A stretch of DNA of 64,000 nucleotides from Acidobacteriota bacterium (GTDB lineage: Bacteria; Acidobacteriota; Vicinamibacteria; Vicinamibacterales; UBA2999). The stretch covers positions 62,001-126,000 of the forward strand of contig JAUYQQ010000009.1 of assembly GCA_030697165.1 (NCBI GenBank). The letters are read 5' to 3'. The translations under genes were made by a program, and so were the position numbers. Positions 7,465-15,742 of this stretch are shown here, one piece after another; within the stretch, counting starts at the first letter, position 1; every line of letters begins with the position of its first letter. The notes under the pieces are model-generated. The model worked only from the letters and a program-made list of their open reading frames with translations. It was not told the origin of the DNA and searched no databases.

Positions 7465-7560
7465 GGAAGTGAACGGGGCCCGGTGGCCCTCCCGGTCTTC
7501 AAAATCGGTCGCTGCCTCCTTGTGGGGCAGGCTGGGTTCGACTCCCAGGCGCTTCCGCCA
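7465..7560 (+). tRNA. selC: tRNA-Sec (anticodon TCA), selC
   Basis: A 96-nt tRNA with an encoded CCA end. Acceptor GGAAGTG pairs with CGCTTCC. The D arm has an extended GGGGCC/GGCCCT stem with a short loop. The anticodon arm is CCGGT-CTTCAAA-ATCGG, with UCA reading UGA. A very long variable arm (CTGCCTC/GGGGCAG) and a T arm CTGGG-TTCGACT-CCCAG complete it. The extra-long acceptor/variable arm geometry with UCA is specific to selenocysteine tRNA. SelA, SelB and SelD are not in the window, so at least one selenoprotein gene is expected elsewhere in the genome. Confidence 0.95.
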
Positions 7561-7564
7561 ACCT

Positions 7565-8257
7565 TCACACCAACAGCGCTAACACCTTCTCGGTATCGGC
7601 TAGATCTGCCAGCACGAAGTCCGCGCCGGCGGCGGCCAGCTCGTCAACCGAGTGTCCACCCGTCGCCACTGCAAGGCACTGCGCCCCGGCGACGCGCGCG
7701 CACTCGATGTCATGCGGCGTGTCGCCAATGACGATGACGCGCTCGAGCGCTTCGGCCGGCACGTCGTAGGTCTCGGCACGCTGCCGCGCGATTGGCACCA
7801 GCGCATTGCGATCCGCGGCATCGTCGCTGAAGGCACCCCATTCGAAGAAGTCCCACAACTCGAAATAGGTCAGCTTGATCTCGGCCGCCGCGCGGTAGTT
7901 GCCGGTCAGCAGGGCCAGGTGCAGGTGGTCATACTCGCCCAGCGCCTCGACCAGCTCGCGGGCCCCAGGCATCAGTCCCTTGTGGCCCGTGCCTTCGTGC
8001 TGGATCTCTTCCTCGAGCAGCGGCAGGTACGTGTCGCGGAAGCGCGCGTGGTTCTCGGCCGTGTCGGGCAGGCCGGCCGCCTGCAGCGCCTGCGACAGGA
8101 GAAACGAATCGGTCCGGCCGCCAAATGACGCGTGCGTGAAGCCGTCGGCCACGCCAAAGGTGGTGGCAAAGGCGCGCGTCATGGCGCGCATCCCGGCACG
8201 GCCGCTCAGCAGCAGCGTGCCATCAATATCGAATAGAACGAGGGCGGGAGTTTTCAC
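7565..8257 (-). CDS. HAD-superfamily hydrolase (phosphoglycolate phosphatase-like)
   Basis: A 230-residue protein. Motif I is LFDIDGTLL (nucleophile and acid/base aspartates near residues 9 and 11), motif II LALLTGN, and motif IV VIGDTPHDIECAR, with a helical cap between. It resembles Gph-type phosphatases acting on small phosphorylated metabolites such as 2-phosphoglycolate. Substrate is not predictable from sequence. It faces tRNA-Sec convergently with a 4-bp gap and lies downstream of the PHP and ABC-like genes in the same direction. Confidence 0.88.
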   Translation of the reverse strand: MKTPALVLFDIDGTLLLSGRAGMRAMTRAFATTFGVADGFTHASFGGRTDSFLLSQALQAAGLPDTAENHARFRDTYLPLLEEEIQHEGTGHKGLMPGARELVEALGEYDHLHLALLTGNYRAAAEIKLTYFELWDFFEWGAFSDDAADRNALVPIARQRAETYDVPAEALERVIVIGDTPHDIECARVAGAQCLAVATGGHSVDELAAAGADFVLADLADTEKVLALLV

Positions 8258-8271
8258 AGGAGATTAGGAGG

Positions 8272-8985
8272 TCAGGAGAACAACTTTTTCAAGAACCCGA
8301 CCGGCTTCAGCTCGCCGGTCGCCCCCACCAGCTCGACGCGGCGGCCGCCAATTGCCTTGACGAGCTCGGCGTCGGCAGTCAGCACCAGCAGCGCCAGGCC
8401 GCGGGAGCGGGCGAGGCGGGCGAGGTCGGCGCCAAACCCCGCCACGGTGTCTCGCGGCAGGCTGGCGGACGGATGCTCGGCGATTAGCAACTGTGGCCCG
8501 AGCGCCAGGGCGCGGGCCAGGTGCACCCGCATGTGAGTGTCAGGACGGGCGCGGCCGGCGGGAACGTCGAAGTCCGCTGCCGCGATCCCCACCTCGCGAG
8601 CCAGCGCCGTGACCTGCGGCAGCACGACCGGGTCGATCGGATCAACTTCGAGCGTGAACGACAACGCGATGTTCTGCAGCACCGAGAACATCTCGACCAC
8701 GATGCCGCGTGAGGTGACCATGCCGAGCCGGTCCAGCGACGTGAGCCACGCGTTGATATCGGCAATCGTCCGGGTGTTCTGGCCGAACAAGACGATGTCG
8801 CCCGCGTCGGGTAGCGCTGCGCCGGTCACGAGGTGCACGAAGGTCTCGGCGGCCAGGGCATCAAGTCCACTGACGGCCAGCACCTCTCCTGGTGCCAGCG
8901 CCAGCGACGTCATGCGCAACGGCCTGAGTCCCTGGTAGTCCTTGACCAGGTCCTGAACAGCCAGCAGTGATGGTGTGCCGCTCAC
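8272..8985 (-). CDS. ABC ATPase-like protein with degenerate nucleotide-binding motifs
   Basis: A 237-residue protein with the length and overall layout of an ABC ATPase (LLAVQDLVKDYQGLRPLR start, GEVLAVSG strand, ...ALALGPQLLIAEHPSASL). The Walker A region reads VSGLDALAAET (residues ~38-48) and lacks the GK[ST] lysine. The Walker B region reads LLIAEHP where DEP is expected, and no LSGGQ signature is visible before HLARALALG. It is therefore unlikely to hydrolyse ATP. A structural or regulatory role in a transporter complex is possible; no permease is adjacent. It overlaps the PHP gene by 4 bp, implying coupled translation. Confidence 0.8.
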   Translation of the reverse strand: MSGTPSLLAVQDLVKDYQGLRPLRMTSLALAPGEVLAVSGLDALAAETFVHLVTGAALPDAGDIVLFGQNTRTIADINAWLTSLDRLGMVTSRGIVVEMFSVLQNIALSFTLEVDPIDPVVLPQVTALAREVGIAAADFDVPAGRARPDTHMRVHLARALALGPQLLIAEHPSASLPRDTVAGFGADLARLARSRGLALLVLTADAELVKAIGGRRVELVGATGELKPVGFLKKLFS

Positions 8986-9884
8986 GACGGGCGCCGGGCG
9001 TTGGCGCGCTGCTCGAGCGCCGCCAGGTCGTCGGGAGGCAACAGGATGGCGCCCAGGGTATTGCGATGCGAGCGCGCCCCGCCTCCTGCCCTGAGCGAAC
9101 CAGGGGGACTGGCCGGGAGCGAGTCCCCCTGGTGAGTCGAAGGGTCGCCATGAAAGTCGGAGCCGCCGCTGACGAGCAGGCCCAGCCGCTGCGCGAGCCC
9201 GCGATACAACTGCACGTCTTCCGGCAGGTGATCCGAGTGATAGACCTCGATGGCATCGAGCCCCGACTCCGCCAGCGGGCCGATCAGCGCATCGCGCCTG
9301 GTCACGGCCGGATGCGCGAACGACGCCACACCGCCGGCCGCATGAATGGCCGCCACGACCGTGGCCGGGCTCGGGCCGGTGCGCGGCACGAAGGCCGGCA
9401 GGCCCGTCGCCAGCCAGCGTTCGAAGGCCTCGGCCACCGACGCGACATGGCCGGCGGCAACCAGCGCGCGCGCCACCTGTGGCCGCCCAATCGAGGTGCC
9501 CGGCCGCGTCGCCGCGGCGGTGACCATCGACTCGACGTCCACGGGCATGCCGAGCGTGGCCAACCGCGCGCCAATCTCGCGGACGCGCGCCACGCGCTCG
9601 GCGCGCTGCCCCTCGAGAAATGTCAACAGCGCCGGGCTGGCCGGATCGAAGAAGTAGCCCAGCATGTGAACGTCGCGCTCCTCGGCGACCGAGGTGATCT
9701 CGATGCCGGGGATCAGCCGAATGCCGCGGGCCGCCGCCTCGACCCCGGCCTCGGCCAACGCCGCGACCGTGTCGTGATCGGTCACGCTCATGGTGGCGAT
9801 GCCGGCGGCGGCGACTCGCGCCACCAACTGGGGCGGCGTCAGGCGGCCGTCGGACGCGGTGGTGTGGAGATGGAGATCGATCAC
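8982..9884 (-). CDS. PHP-domain phosphoesterase
   Basis: A 300-residue protein starting MIDLHLHTTASDGRLTP, the metal-binding H.H...SDG signature of PHP hydrolases. Further motifs are SVTDHDTVAAL, GIEIT and VYHSDH. Closest in layout to the YciV/RNase AM group (3',5'-nucleoside bisphosphate phosphatase), which removes 5' nucleotides from short RNA or pAp. Near the C-terminus a segment PASPPGSLRAGGGARS is coded by nested repeats (9085-9144) just after the metal-binding SDFHGD. First gene of a three-gene minus-strand run. Confidence 0.87.
   Translation of the reverse strand: MIDLHLHTTASDGRLTPPQLVARVAAAGIATMSVTDHDTVAALAEAGVEAAARGIRLIPGIEITSVAEERDVHMLGYFFDPASPALLTFLEGQRAERVARVREIGARLATLGMPVDVESMVTAAATRPGTSIGRPQVARALVAAGHVASVAEAFERWLATGLPAFVPRTGPSPATVVAAIHAAGGVASFAHPAVTRRDALIGPLAESGLDAIEVYHSDHLPEDVQLYRGLAQRLGLLVSGGSDFHGDPSTHQGDSLPASPPGSLRAGGGARSHRNTLGAILLPPDDLAALEQRANARRPS
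9085..9144. repeat. repeat within a repeat, inside the PHP gene
   Basis: The halves cctgccctgagc (9085-9096) and gagtcgaaggg (9134-9144) are the two ends of the element seen intact at 5919-5945. Between them sits a second palindrome: ACCAGGGGGACT at 9099-9110 and its exact reverse complement at 9122-9133. The whole stays in frame with the host gene. Confidence 0.8.
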
Positions 9885-9885
9885 G

Positions 9886-9996
9886 ATGATTTTGCGATCT
9901 GATGATCTCGCGACGTGGCGATTTGGCTAACGCGTGTCACGAAATCCCAAAGTCCCAAAATCCCCAAATCACCAGATCGCCAAATCCCCAAATCAG
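9886..9996. repeat. word-like low-complexity intergenic stretch
   Basis: Degenerate short words (ccaaatcccc, aaatcacc, gatctgatgatct) are repeated between two genes that both run on the minus strand. No coding frame or promoter is convincing here. Similar word-like spacers occur at 3043, 18523, 20551, 34503, 36090 and 51838. Confidence 0.55.
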
Positions 9997-11012
9997 CGAC
10001 CCGCAGCGCGCGAGCGCGCTTTGGCTCGCCCGCCTCCGCGCGGACGCTTCGGCGCGCCAAGTGGTTTGTGTCCGGTGGCGCGCTGCCGTTTGACGAGGGC
10101 TCGGTACTCGCGGATTAGCAGCTCCAGGTGCTCGCGTTCTTCTTCGGCGAAATCCAGGAAGACCTGCTTGCCTTCCGAGTCTTCGAAGCGTTCGCCGTAG
10201 CGCTTGAAGAAGCGGTGCGACCCGCGCTCGCAGCGAATGCCGATGCGATAGGCCTCGAGGTCGTCGACCCCGTCGCGGCGCAGTTGATCGGTGCCGGCGG
10301 CAAACAGGCCGTTGGCCGCGCCCTTGAAGAACAGGAACGTCGGCCGCGACTCGAGCAGCGGATCCTGCTTGAGCAGCGCGTCGTAGCGCGCCTCGAGGGT
10401 CTTCAGGTGGTGCACTTCCTCGGTGGCCAGCTTGCGGAAGATCTCGCGGGCCCGCGGATCCTTGACCAGCTTCACGCCACTGCCGTAAAACTCCATGCCG
10501 CTGCGCTCCGTGGCAATCGCAATGCGCAGCGCATCGCGCGCGAACAGCAGTTCGGAGTTGGAGGGCTCTTCCGGCGCGCGCCCGGTCGTGCACGCATCGC
10601 AGGTGCCGTAGACCTGGACGACGCTCTGCCGCGCCGTGAACGCGCGGGCTGCCGCCACTTCTTCGACCAGCGACTCGATGTCGGAGCTGAGAAACTCGTA
10701 CGAGCGGTTGCAGGTCTTGCAGATCAGGTGAAAGTGCCGGGGATGCCGGTACGAGTGCTCGAAGCGGAAGCGGCCCTCGCCGAAGTCGACCTTGCGGGCG
10801 ATCCCCGCCTCTTCCATCCACTGCAGGGTGCGATAGACCGTGGCCCGGCTGATCCGCTCGTCCTCGCGCTTGATCAGCACCACCAGATCGTCGGCGCTCA
10901 AGTGTCCCTCCTGCTTGAGGAACACGTTGACGATCAGGTCGCGCTTGCTCGAACGTTTCGTGCCGGCCGGTCGCAGCCGATCGAGATCCGGGATGGCCGC
11001 CGGGGTGGCCAT
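9993..11012 (-). CDS. Fur-family regulator fused to a rubrerythrin/ferritin-like domain
   Basis: A 339-residue two-domain protein. Residues ~20-145 are a Fur-type winged helix and dimer domain: SRATVYRTLQWM recognition helix, HPRHFHLICKTC metal region, and the structural zinc cysteines C98/C101 and C138/C141. Residues ~155-300 form a four-helix ferritin-like domain with paired E/ExxH sites (E169, E198-H202 region; E253/E262, E290-H295 region) expected to bind two irons. A basic tail follows. It may couple DNA binding to iron or peroxide sensing by a diiron centre. The ATG at 11012 follows AAAGGGG, 10 bp after the IscA-type gene; an upstream GTG would overlap that gene. Confidence 0.87.
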   Translation of the reverse strand: MATPAAIPDLDRLRPAGTKRSSKRDLIVNVFLKQEGHLSADDLVVLIKREDERISRATVYRTLQWMEEAGIARKVDFGEGRFRFEHSYRHPRHFHLICKTCNRSYEFLSSDIESLVEEVAAARAFTARQSVVQVYGTCDACTTGRAPEEPSNSELLFARDALRIAIATERSGMEFYGSGVKLVKDPRAREIFRKLATEEVHHLKTLEARYDALLKQDPLLESRPTFLFFKGAANGLFAAGTDQLRRDGVDDLEAYRIGIRCERGSHRFFKRYGERFEDSEGKQVFLDFAEEEREHLELLIREYRALVKRQRATGHKPLGAPKRPRGGGRAKARSRAAGR

Positions 11013-11022
11013 GGCAGCCCCT

Positions 11023-11400
11023 TTACGCGCTGAAGGACGAGCCGCAGCCACAGGTCGAGGTGGCGTTGGGGTTCTTGATGGTGAAGCCGCCGCCGGTGAT
11101 GGTGTCGACGAAATCCACTTCGGCGCCCTTCAGGTAGCTGACACTCACCGGGTCGACGAACAGGCGCACGCCGTTCGACTCGAACAGCTGGTCGCCGACG
11201 CCGCCGCTCTCTTCGATCATCAGGCCGTACTGGAAGCCCGAGCAGCCACCGCCCTGCACGAACACGCGCAGGCCGCTTTCGAGCTTGCCCTCTTCGGCGA
11301 GCAGTTCGCGGATCTTGCCGGCTGCCGATTCGGTGACCGTGATCATCGGGTCGGTCATCGGGGGCGCGGTCGGGGTGAGGGTGTGCGTCTCTGTATTCAT
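11023..11400 (-). CDS. HesB/IscA-family iron-sulfur carrier (ErpA-like)
   Basis: A 125-residue protein. The three conserved cysteines are present: C53 in [10 protein letters not shown], and C117 and C119 in TCGCGSSF near the C-terminus. These bind iron or a [2Fe-2S]/[4Fe-4S] cluster for delivery to apoproteins. A ~17-residue N-terminal extension precedes the canonical [15 protein letters not shown] start, so an internal ATG may be used. It is directly followed by the Fur-rubrerythrin fusion on the same strand, which suggests joint iron control; the downstream class I fumarase is a likely client. Confidence 0.92.
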   Translation of the reverse strand: MNTETHTLTPTAPPMTDPMITVTESAAGKIRELLAEEGKLESGLRVFVQGGGCSGFQYGLMIEESGGVGDQLFESNGVRLFVDPVSVSYLKGAEVDFVDTITGGGFTIKNPNATSTCGCGSSFSA

Positions 11401-11526
11401 GATTAATCCTAGTTTATTCCGCCTACGCCCGGATTAAAAGCACGCCGGGCTACGGCGGGACCTCGCCATAGCTCGGCCGGTATTCCCCAAGCGACGGCGG
11501 GCCGCCGAGAAATCCCTCGAATTCGC

Positions 11527-13056
11527 CTAAAACCTTGCTTCTGCCAGTTCGGCCAGGTGCCCCGCCGAGTCCTGCTCCAGGTCCTTGTGCAGGCTGTTGC
11601 CGTGGGCGTCCATGGTCACGATCGCTGGGAAGTCCCTAAGTTGTAGATGCCACATGGCCTCAGGAGTTCCAAACTCGAGCAGCGACACCCCCTCCACCCG
11701 GTCAATACAGCGCGCGTAGAACTGTGCAGCCCCGCCGATGGCGTTGAGGTAGACCGCCCCGTGCTGCTTCAGGCCGGCCAGCGTCTTGCCGCCCATCCCG
11801 CCCTTGCCCATCACCACGCGAATGCCGTACTTGCCGATGATGTCGGCCTGATACGGCTCCTCGCGGATGCTGGTGGTCGGCCCCGCCGCAGTCACCTTCC
11901 ATGACCCGTCGTCCTGCTTCGCCACCACGGGGCCGCAGTGATAAATCACCCCGCCGTTCAGGTCCACCGGCGGCGCGTGACTCGCCAGGTGATGGTGCAC
12001 TGCATCGCGGCCCGTGTAAGCCTGGCCGCTGATCAGCACGACGTCGCCGACCTTGAGGGACCGGATGGTGGCCTCGTCGATCGGCGCGCGCAGCACCACC
12101 TCGCGGCCGGTGCGCTTGAAACCGGCCTGGTCCATCATCGGAATGGTCGGCACCGACGGATCCCGATAGATCCATTCCTTGATCGCCCCGGTGGCGCCGT
12201 CGAGCGTTACGCCCAGCCGGCGATAGGCCCAGCAGTCGTACGCGACCGACACGAAGAAGCTTGCCGGCAGGCGGTTCTGCGCGCCGACCTTGCAGCCAAT
12301 CAGCGAGATGCGGCCGCCAAAGCCCATGGGGCCGATGCCGAGCGTGTTCACGGTGCGCATGATCTCGGCCTCGAGCTCGGCGAGCCGCGCGTCGGGGTTG
12401 AGGTCGTCGAGGCTGCGGAACAGCTGCTGCTTGGCCTCGACATAGCCGCTGGTGCGGTCGCCGCCAATGCACACGCCGATGGCGCCCGGGGCGCAGCCCT
12501 TGCCCTGCGCGTTCCACACCGCGTGGAGAATGCACTTGCGCACGCCCTCCATGGTGCGGTCGGCGCGGCCGAGGTGCGGCAGCTCGGCCGGCAGCGAGTA
12601 CTGCGCGTTCATGTTCTCGCAGCCGCCGCCCTTCAGCAGCAGCTTCACCTCGATGTCGTCGCGCTCCCACTGCTCGAAGTGAATTACCGGCGTGCCGGGG
12701 CCCAGGTTGTTGCCGCTGTTCTCGCCGGTCAGCGAATCAACCGAGTTGGGGCGCAGCTTGCCGCGCCTGGTGGCCTCCGCAATGGCGTCCTTGATCTGCT
12801 TCTTGAGCAGGATCTGGTTCACGCCGACCGGGGTCTTCACCTCGAAGGTCGGCATGCCGGTGTCCTGGCAAATGGCCCCCTCGACTTCGGCCGCCTGGTC
12901 GATGTTCTGGCTGATGATGCTGAGCGCCTGGCCGGCGCGCGAGTCGGCCGCCTCGGTGTCGCGGGCGTGCCGCATGGCCGCCCGCACGTCGGGCGGCAGG
13001 TCCGTGGAGGTCTTCACAATCAGCGCGACCACGGAATCGAAGAAGCTGGGGAGCAT
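11527..13056 (-). CDS. class I fumarate hydratase ([4Fe-4S], single chain)
   Basis: A 509-residue protein combining the alpha and beta regions of class I fumarases. The three cluster cysteines are visible: C63 in AICQDTGMPT, one in GGGCENMNAQ and one in GVCIGGDRTSG. The C-terminal half has GDVVLISGQAYTGRDA and VMGKGGMGGKTL. It interconverts fumarate and malate in the TCA cycle; tartrate dehydratase is a less likely alternative for a fused chain. The 126-bp gap to the IscA-type gene holds no recognisable element. Confidence 0.92.
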   Translation of the reverse strand: MLPSFFDSVVALIVKTSTDLPPDVRAAMRHARDTEAADSRAGQALSIISQNIDQAAEVEGAICQDTGMPTFEVKTPVGVNQILLKKQIKDAIAEATRRGKLRPNSVDSLTGENSGNNLGPGTPVIHFEQWERDDIEVKLLLKGGGCENMNAQYSLPAELPHLGRADRTMEGVRKCILHAVWNAQGKGCAPGAIGVCIGGDRTSGYVEAKQQLFRSLDDLNPDARLAELEAEIMRTVNTLGIGPMGFGGRISLIGCKVGAQNRLPASFFVSVAYDCWAYRRLGVTLDGATGAIKEWIYRDPSVPTIPMMDQAGFKRTGREVVLRAPIDEATIRSLKVGDVVLISGQAYTGRDAVHHHLASHAPPVDLNGGVIYHCGPVVAKQDDGSWKVTAAGPTTSIREEPYQADIIGKYGIRVVMGKGGMGGKTLAGLKQHGAVYLNAIGGAAQFYARCIDRVEGVSLLEFGTPEAMWHLQLRDFPAIVTMDAHGNSLHKDLEQDSAGHLAELAEARF

Positions 13057-13107
13057 ATCTGCACAGTTTAGGCGAACTTCCCACCCTCCGCCATCGTCTC
13101 ACTGAGG

Positions 13108-15552
13108 GTGAAACTCGCCCTGCGCCGCCTCTTCAAGAGCCCAGCTTTCGCTCTGACCGCGGTCATGACGGTGGGCGCCGCGATTGGCGCCAACGCCCTG
13201 ATTTTCAGCGTCGTCAACGGCATCATCCTCAAACCGCTGCCGTATCACCAGCCGGCCTCGCTGGTGGCGGTGTGGCATGTGGCCCCAGGGGTGATGGCGG
13301 GGCCGCTCAATCAGTCGGCCGCCACCTACTTCATGTATCGCGACAGCGCGCAGGTGTTCGAGGACATCGGGCTGTGGAGCAACGGCTCGGCCACGGTCAC
13401 CGGCCGCGGCGAGCCGGAGCAGGTGCAGACGATGAACGTCACCGACGGCACGCTGGGCGTGCTCGGCGTGCGGCCCGCGCTCGGTCGTGGCTTCAGCCGC
13501 GAGGATGACCTGCCGACCGGCCCCGATGTGGTGATGCTCTCGCATCGTTATTGGGAGCGGGTGTTCAGCAGCAGTCCGGCGGCGATTGGACAGTCACTGA
13601 TGCTCAACGGCCGGGCGCACGAGGTGATCGGCGTGCTGCCCGAGGGCTTCCGCTTCCTGGATCAGAACCCGTCGCTCTTCGTCACGTTCCAGTTCAACCG
13701 CACCGAAATCCATGCGGCCGGCTTCAGCTATCAGGGCATCGCGCGGCTCAAGCCGGACACGTCGATCGCCCAGGCCAACGCGGATGTCGAACGGCTGCTG
13801 CCGACGTTGACAGAGCGCTTCCCGTTGCCGCCGGGCTTCACCCAGAAGATGTTCGAAGAGGCGAAATTCGGGAGCCTGGTTCGTCCGCTCGAGGTGGACG
13901 TGGTGGGCGACATCGGCAGCATGCTGTGGTTGATGCTCGGCACGGTCGCACTCGTGCTGCTCGTCGCCTGCGCCAATGTCGCCAACCTGTTCCTGGTGCG
14001 CGCCGAAGGACGCCAGCAGGAGCTGGCCGTGCGCCTGGCGCTCGGCGGCTCGGCGCGCCGGGTCGCGTGGGAGCTGATGTCGGAATCGCTGCTGGTCGCC
14101 ATGCTGGGCGGCGTGCTCGGCGTGGGCCTGGCCTACGGCGGCATCCAGTTGCTCGTCTACCTGCAGCCGGCGCAACTGCCGCGCCTGAACGAGATCACCC
14201 TGGATCCCGTCGTGCTGGTGTTCACCCTCGGCCTGTCGCTCGTGGCGGGCCTGCTGTTCGGCGCGATCCCGGTGCTGAAGTATGCGAGGCCCCATCTCGC
14301 GGCCGCGCTCAAGGACAGCTCGCGCGGGTCGAGTGAAGGCCGCGAGCGGCATCGCGCGCGCAACACGTTCGTGGTGGCCCAGGTCGCGCTGGCGGCCATC
14401 CTGCTGGTGGCGTCTGGCCTGATGGTGCGCACGTTCCTCGCCATTCGCGACGTGCCGCCGGGCTTTACCAAGCCGGAAGAAGTGCTCACACTGCGCATTT
14501 CGATTCCCCAGGCCGTGGTCAGCAACGCCGGACAGGTGGCACAACTGCACGAGCAGATCGTGCGCCGCATCGAGGCGGTGCCTGGCGTGGTGTCGGTTGG
14601 CACCACCTCTTCGTTGCCGATGGACGGGAACAACAACAACGATCCGGTCTGGGTCGAGGACTTCCCGGCTCCCGAAGGGCAGATCCCGACGTTGCGGCGT
14701 CACAAGTACATCGGCGAAGGCTACTTCGCCGCGATGGGCAATCACATTGTCGCCGGGCGGGACCTGACGTGGCGCGACGTCCACACCTCGGCGCCCGTTG
14801 CGCTGATCAGCGACAACCTGGCGCGCGAGTACTGGAAGGACCCGTCACGAGCGGTCGGCCGGCGCATTCGCCGTTCGTCGCAGTCGCCCTGGATTGAAAT
14901 CGTCGGCGTCGTCGGCGACGACCGGCAGGATGGCGCGACGCAGCCCTCGCCGACGATGGTTTACTGGCCGATCTTGACGACCGGCTTCGACAACCAGCCG
15001 TATATCCAGCGATCGCTGGCGTATGCGATCCGCTCGTCGCGGTTGCAATCGAGCACCTTCCTGCCGGAAGTGCAGCGCGCGGTGTGGAGCCTCAACCCCA
15101 ACCTGCCGCTCGCGCGCGTGCGCACGCTGTCGCAGATTTACGACGAGTCGATGGCGCAGACGTCGTTCGTGCTGGTGATCCTCGGTATTGCCGCTGCGGT
15201 CACGCTGTTGCTCGGCGTGGTTGGCATCTACGGTGTGATCGCCTACATCGTGTCGCAGCGGCGCCGCGAGATCGGCATCCGCATGGCGCTCGGCGCGCAC
15301 GGCGGCACGGTGCAGCGCATGTTCATCAGCCGCGGCGTCGCACTCGCCGGCATCGGCCTGGTGGTCGGCCTGGTGTCGGCCTCGCTGCTGATGCGCCTGC
15401 TCAGCTCGTTGCTGTTCGGCGTCAGCCCATTCGATCCGCTCACCTACGCCGCCGTGGTGACGGCGCTCGGCCTGGTCGCCCTGGTGGCCACCTGGCTCCC
15501 CGCCCGCCAGGCGACGCGCGTAGACCCCATGTCGGCGCTCCGCGCCGACTGA
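13108..15552 (+). CDS. ADOP-type ABC transporter permease (MacB/FtsX duplicated)
   Basis: An 814-residue protein with two MacB periplasmic-core/FtsX modules in tandem: one N-terminal membrane segment, a soluble domain, then FtsX helices at ~275-400, followed by a second segment, soluble domain (~450-670) and FtsX helices (~690-800). The tail (QATRVDPMSALRAD) is the family hallmark. No ATPase gene is adjacent, which is typical. The GTG start at 13108 gives the usual LALRRLFKSPAFALTAV N-terminus. It diverges from the fumarase gene with a 51-bp gap. Substrate unknown. Confidence 0.92.
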   Translation: MKLALRRLFKSPAFALTAVMTVGAAIGANALIFSVVNGIILKPLPYHQPASLVAVWHVAPGVMAGPLNQSAATYFMYRDSAQVFEDIGLWSNGSATVTGRGEPEQVQTMNVTDGTLGVLGVRPALGRGFSREDDLPTGPDVVMLSHRYWERVFSSSPAAIGQSLMLNGRAHEVIGVLPEGFRFLDQNPSLFVTFQFNRTEIHAAGFSYQGIARLKPDTSIAQANADVERLLPTLTERFPLPPGFTQKMFEEAKFGSLVRPLEVDVVGDIGSMLWLMLGTVALVLLVACANVANLFLVRAEGRQQELAVRLALGGSARRVAWELMSESLLVAMLGGVLGVGLAYGGIQLLVYLQPAQLPRLNEITLDPVVLVFTLGLSLVAGLLFGAIPVLKYARPHLAAALKDSSRGSSEGRERHRARNTFVVAQVALAAILLVASGLMVRTFLAIRDVPPGFTKPEEVLTLRISIPQAVVSNAGQVAQLHEQIVRRIEAVPGVVSVGTTSSLPMDGNNNNDPVWVEDFPAPEGQIPTLRRHKYIGEGYFAAMGNHIVAGRDLTWRDVHTSAPVALISDNLAREYWKDPSRAVGRRIRRSSQSPWIEIVGVVGDDRQDGATQPSPTMVYWPILTTGFDNQPYIQRSLAYAIRSSRLQSSTFLPEVQRAVWSLNPNLPLARVRTLSQIYDESMAQTSFVLVILGIAAAVTLLLGVVGIYGVIAYIVSQRRREIGIRMALGAHGGTVQRMFISRGVALAGIGLVVGLVSASLLMRLLSSLLFGVSPFDPLTYAAVVTALGLVALVATWLPARQATRVDPMSALRAD

Positions 15553-15565
15553 AATCGCGCCGACT

Positions 15566-15732
15566 GGGGTCTGACCCCCAATTTCACAATTTTGTGGATT
15601 GGGGTCAGTCGTCGTGACTGGCTTCGGCCGGTCGCCGAGACGAACGTCTCGGAAACGGCCCAATTCTGGCGCGCCAATCTCGGAAACGACTGCCCCCAAT
15701 CCACTGTTTGGTGAAATTGGGGGTCAGACCCC
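15566..15732. repeat. 167-bp fold-back element
   Basis: The 22 bp at 15566-15587 (ggggtctgacccccaatttc, then ac) are exactly reverse-complementary to 15711-15732. The similarity continues inward with gaps (ggattggggtcagtcg against cgactgcccccaatcc). It lies between the permease stop and the methyltransferase start and has the form of a small MITE-like element with no transposase. It keeps an open frame that falsely lengthens the next gene. Confidence 0.85.
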
Positions 15733-15742
15733 ATCATGCGGT

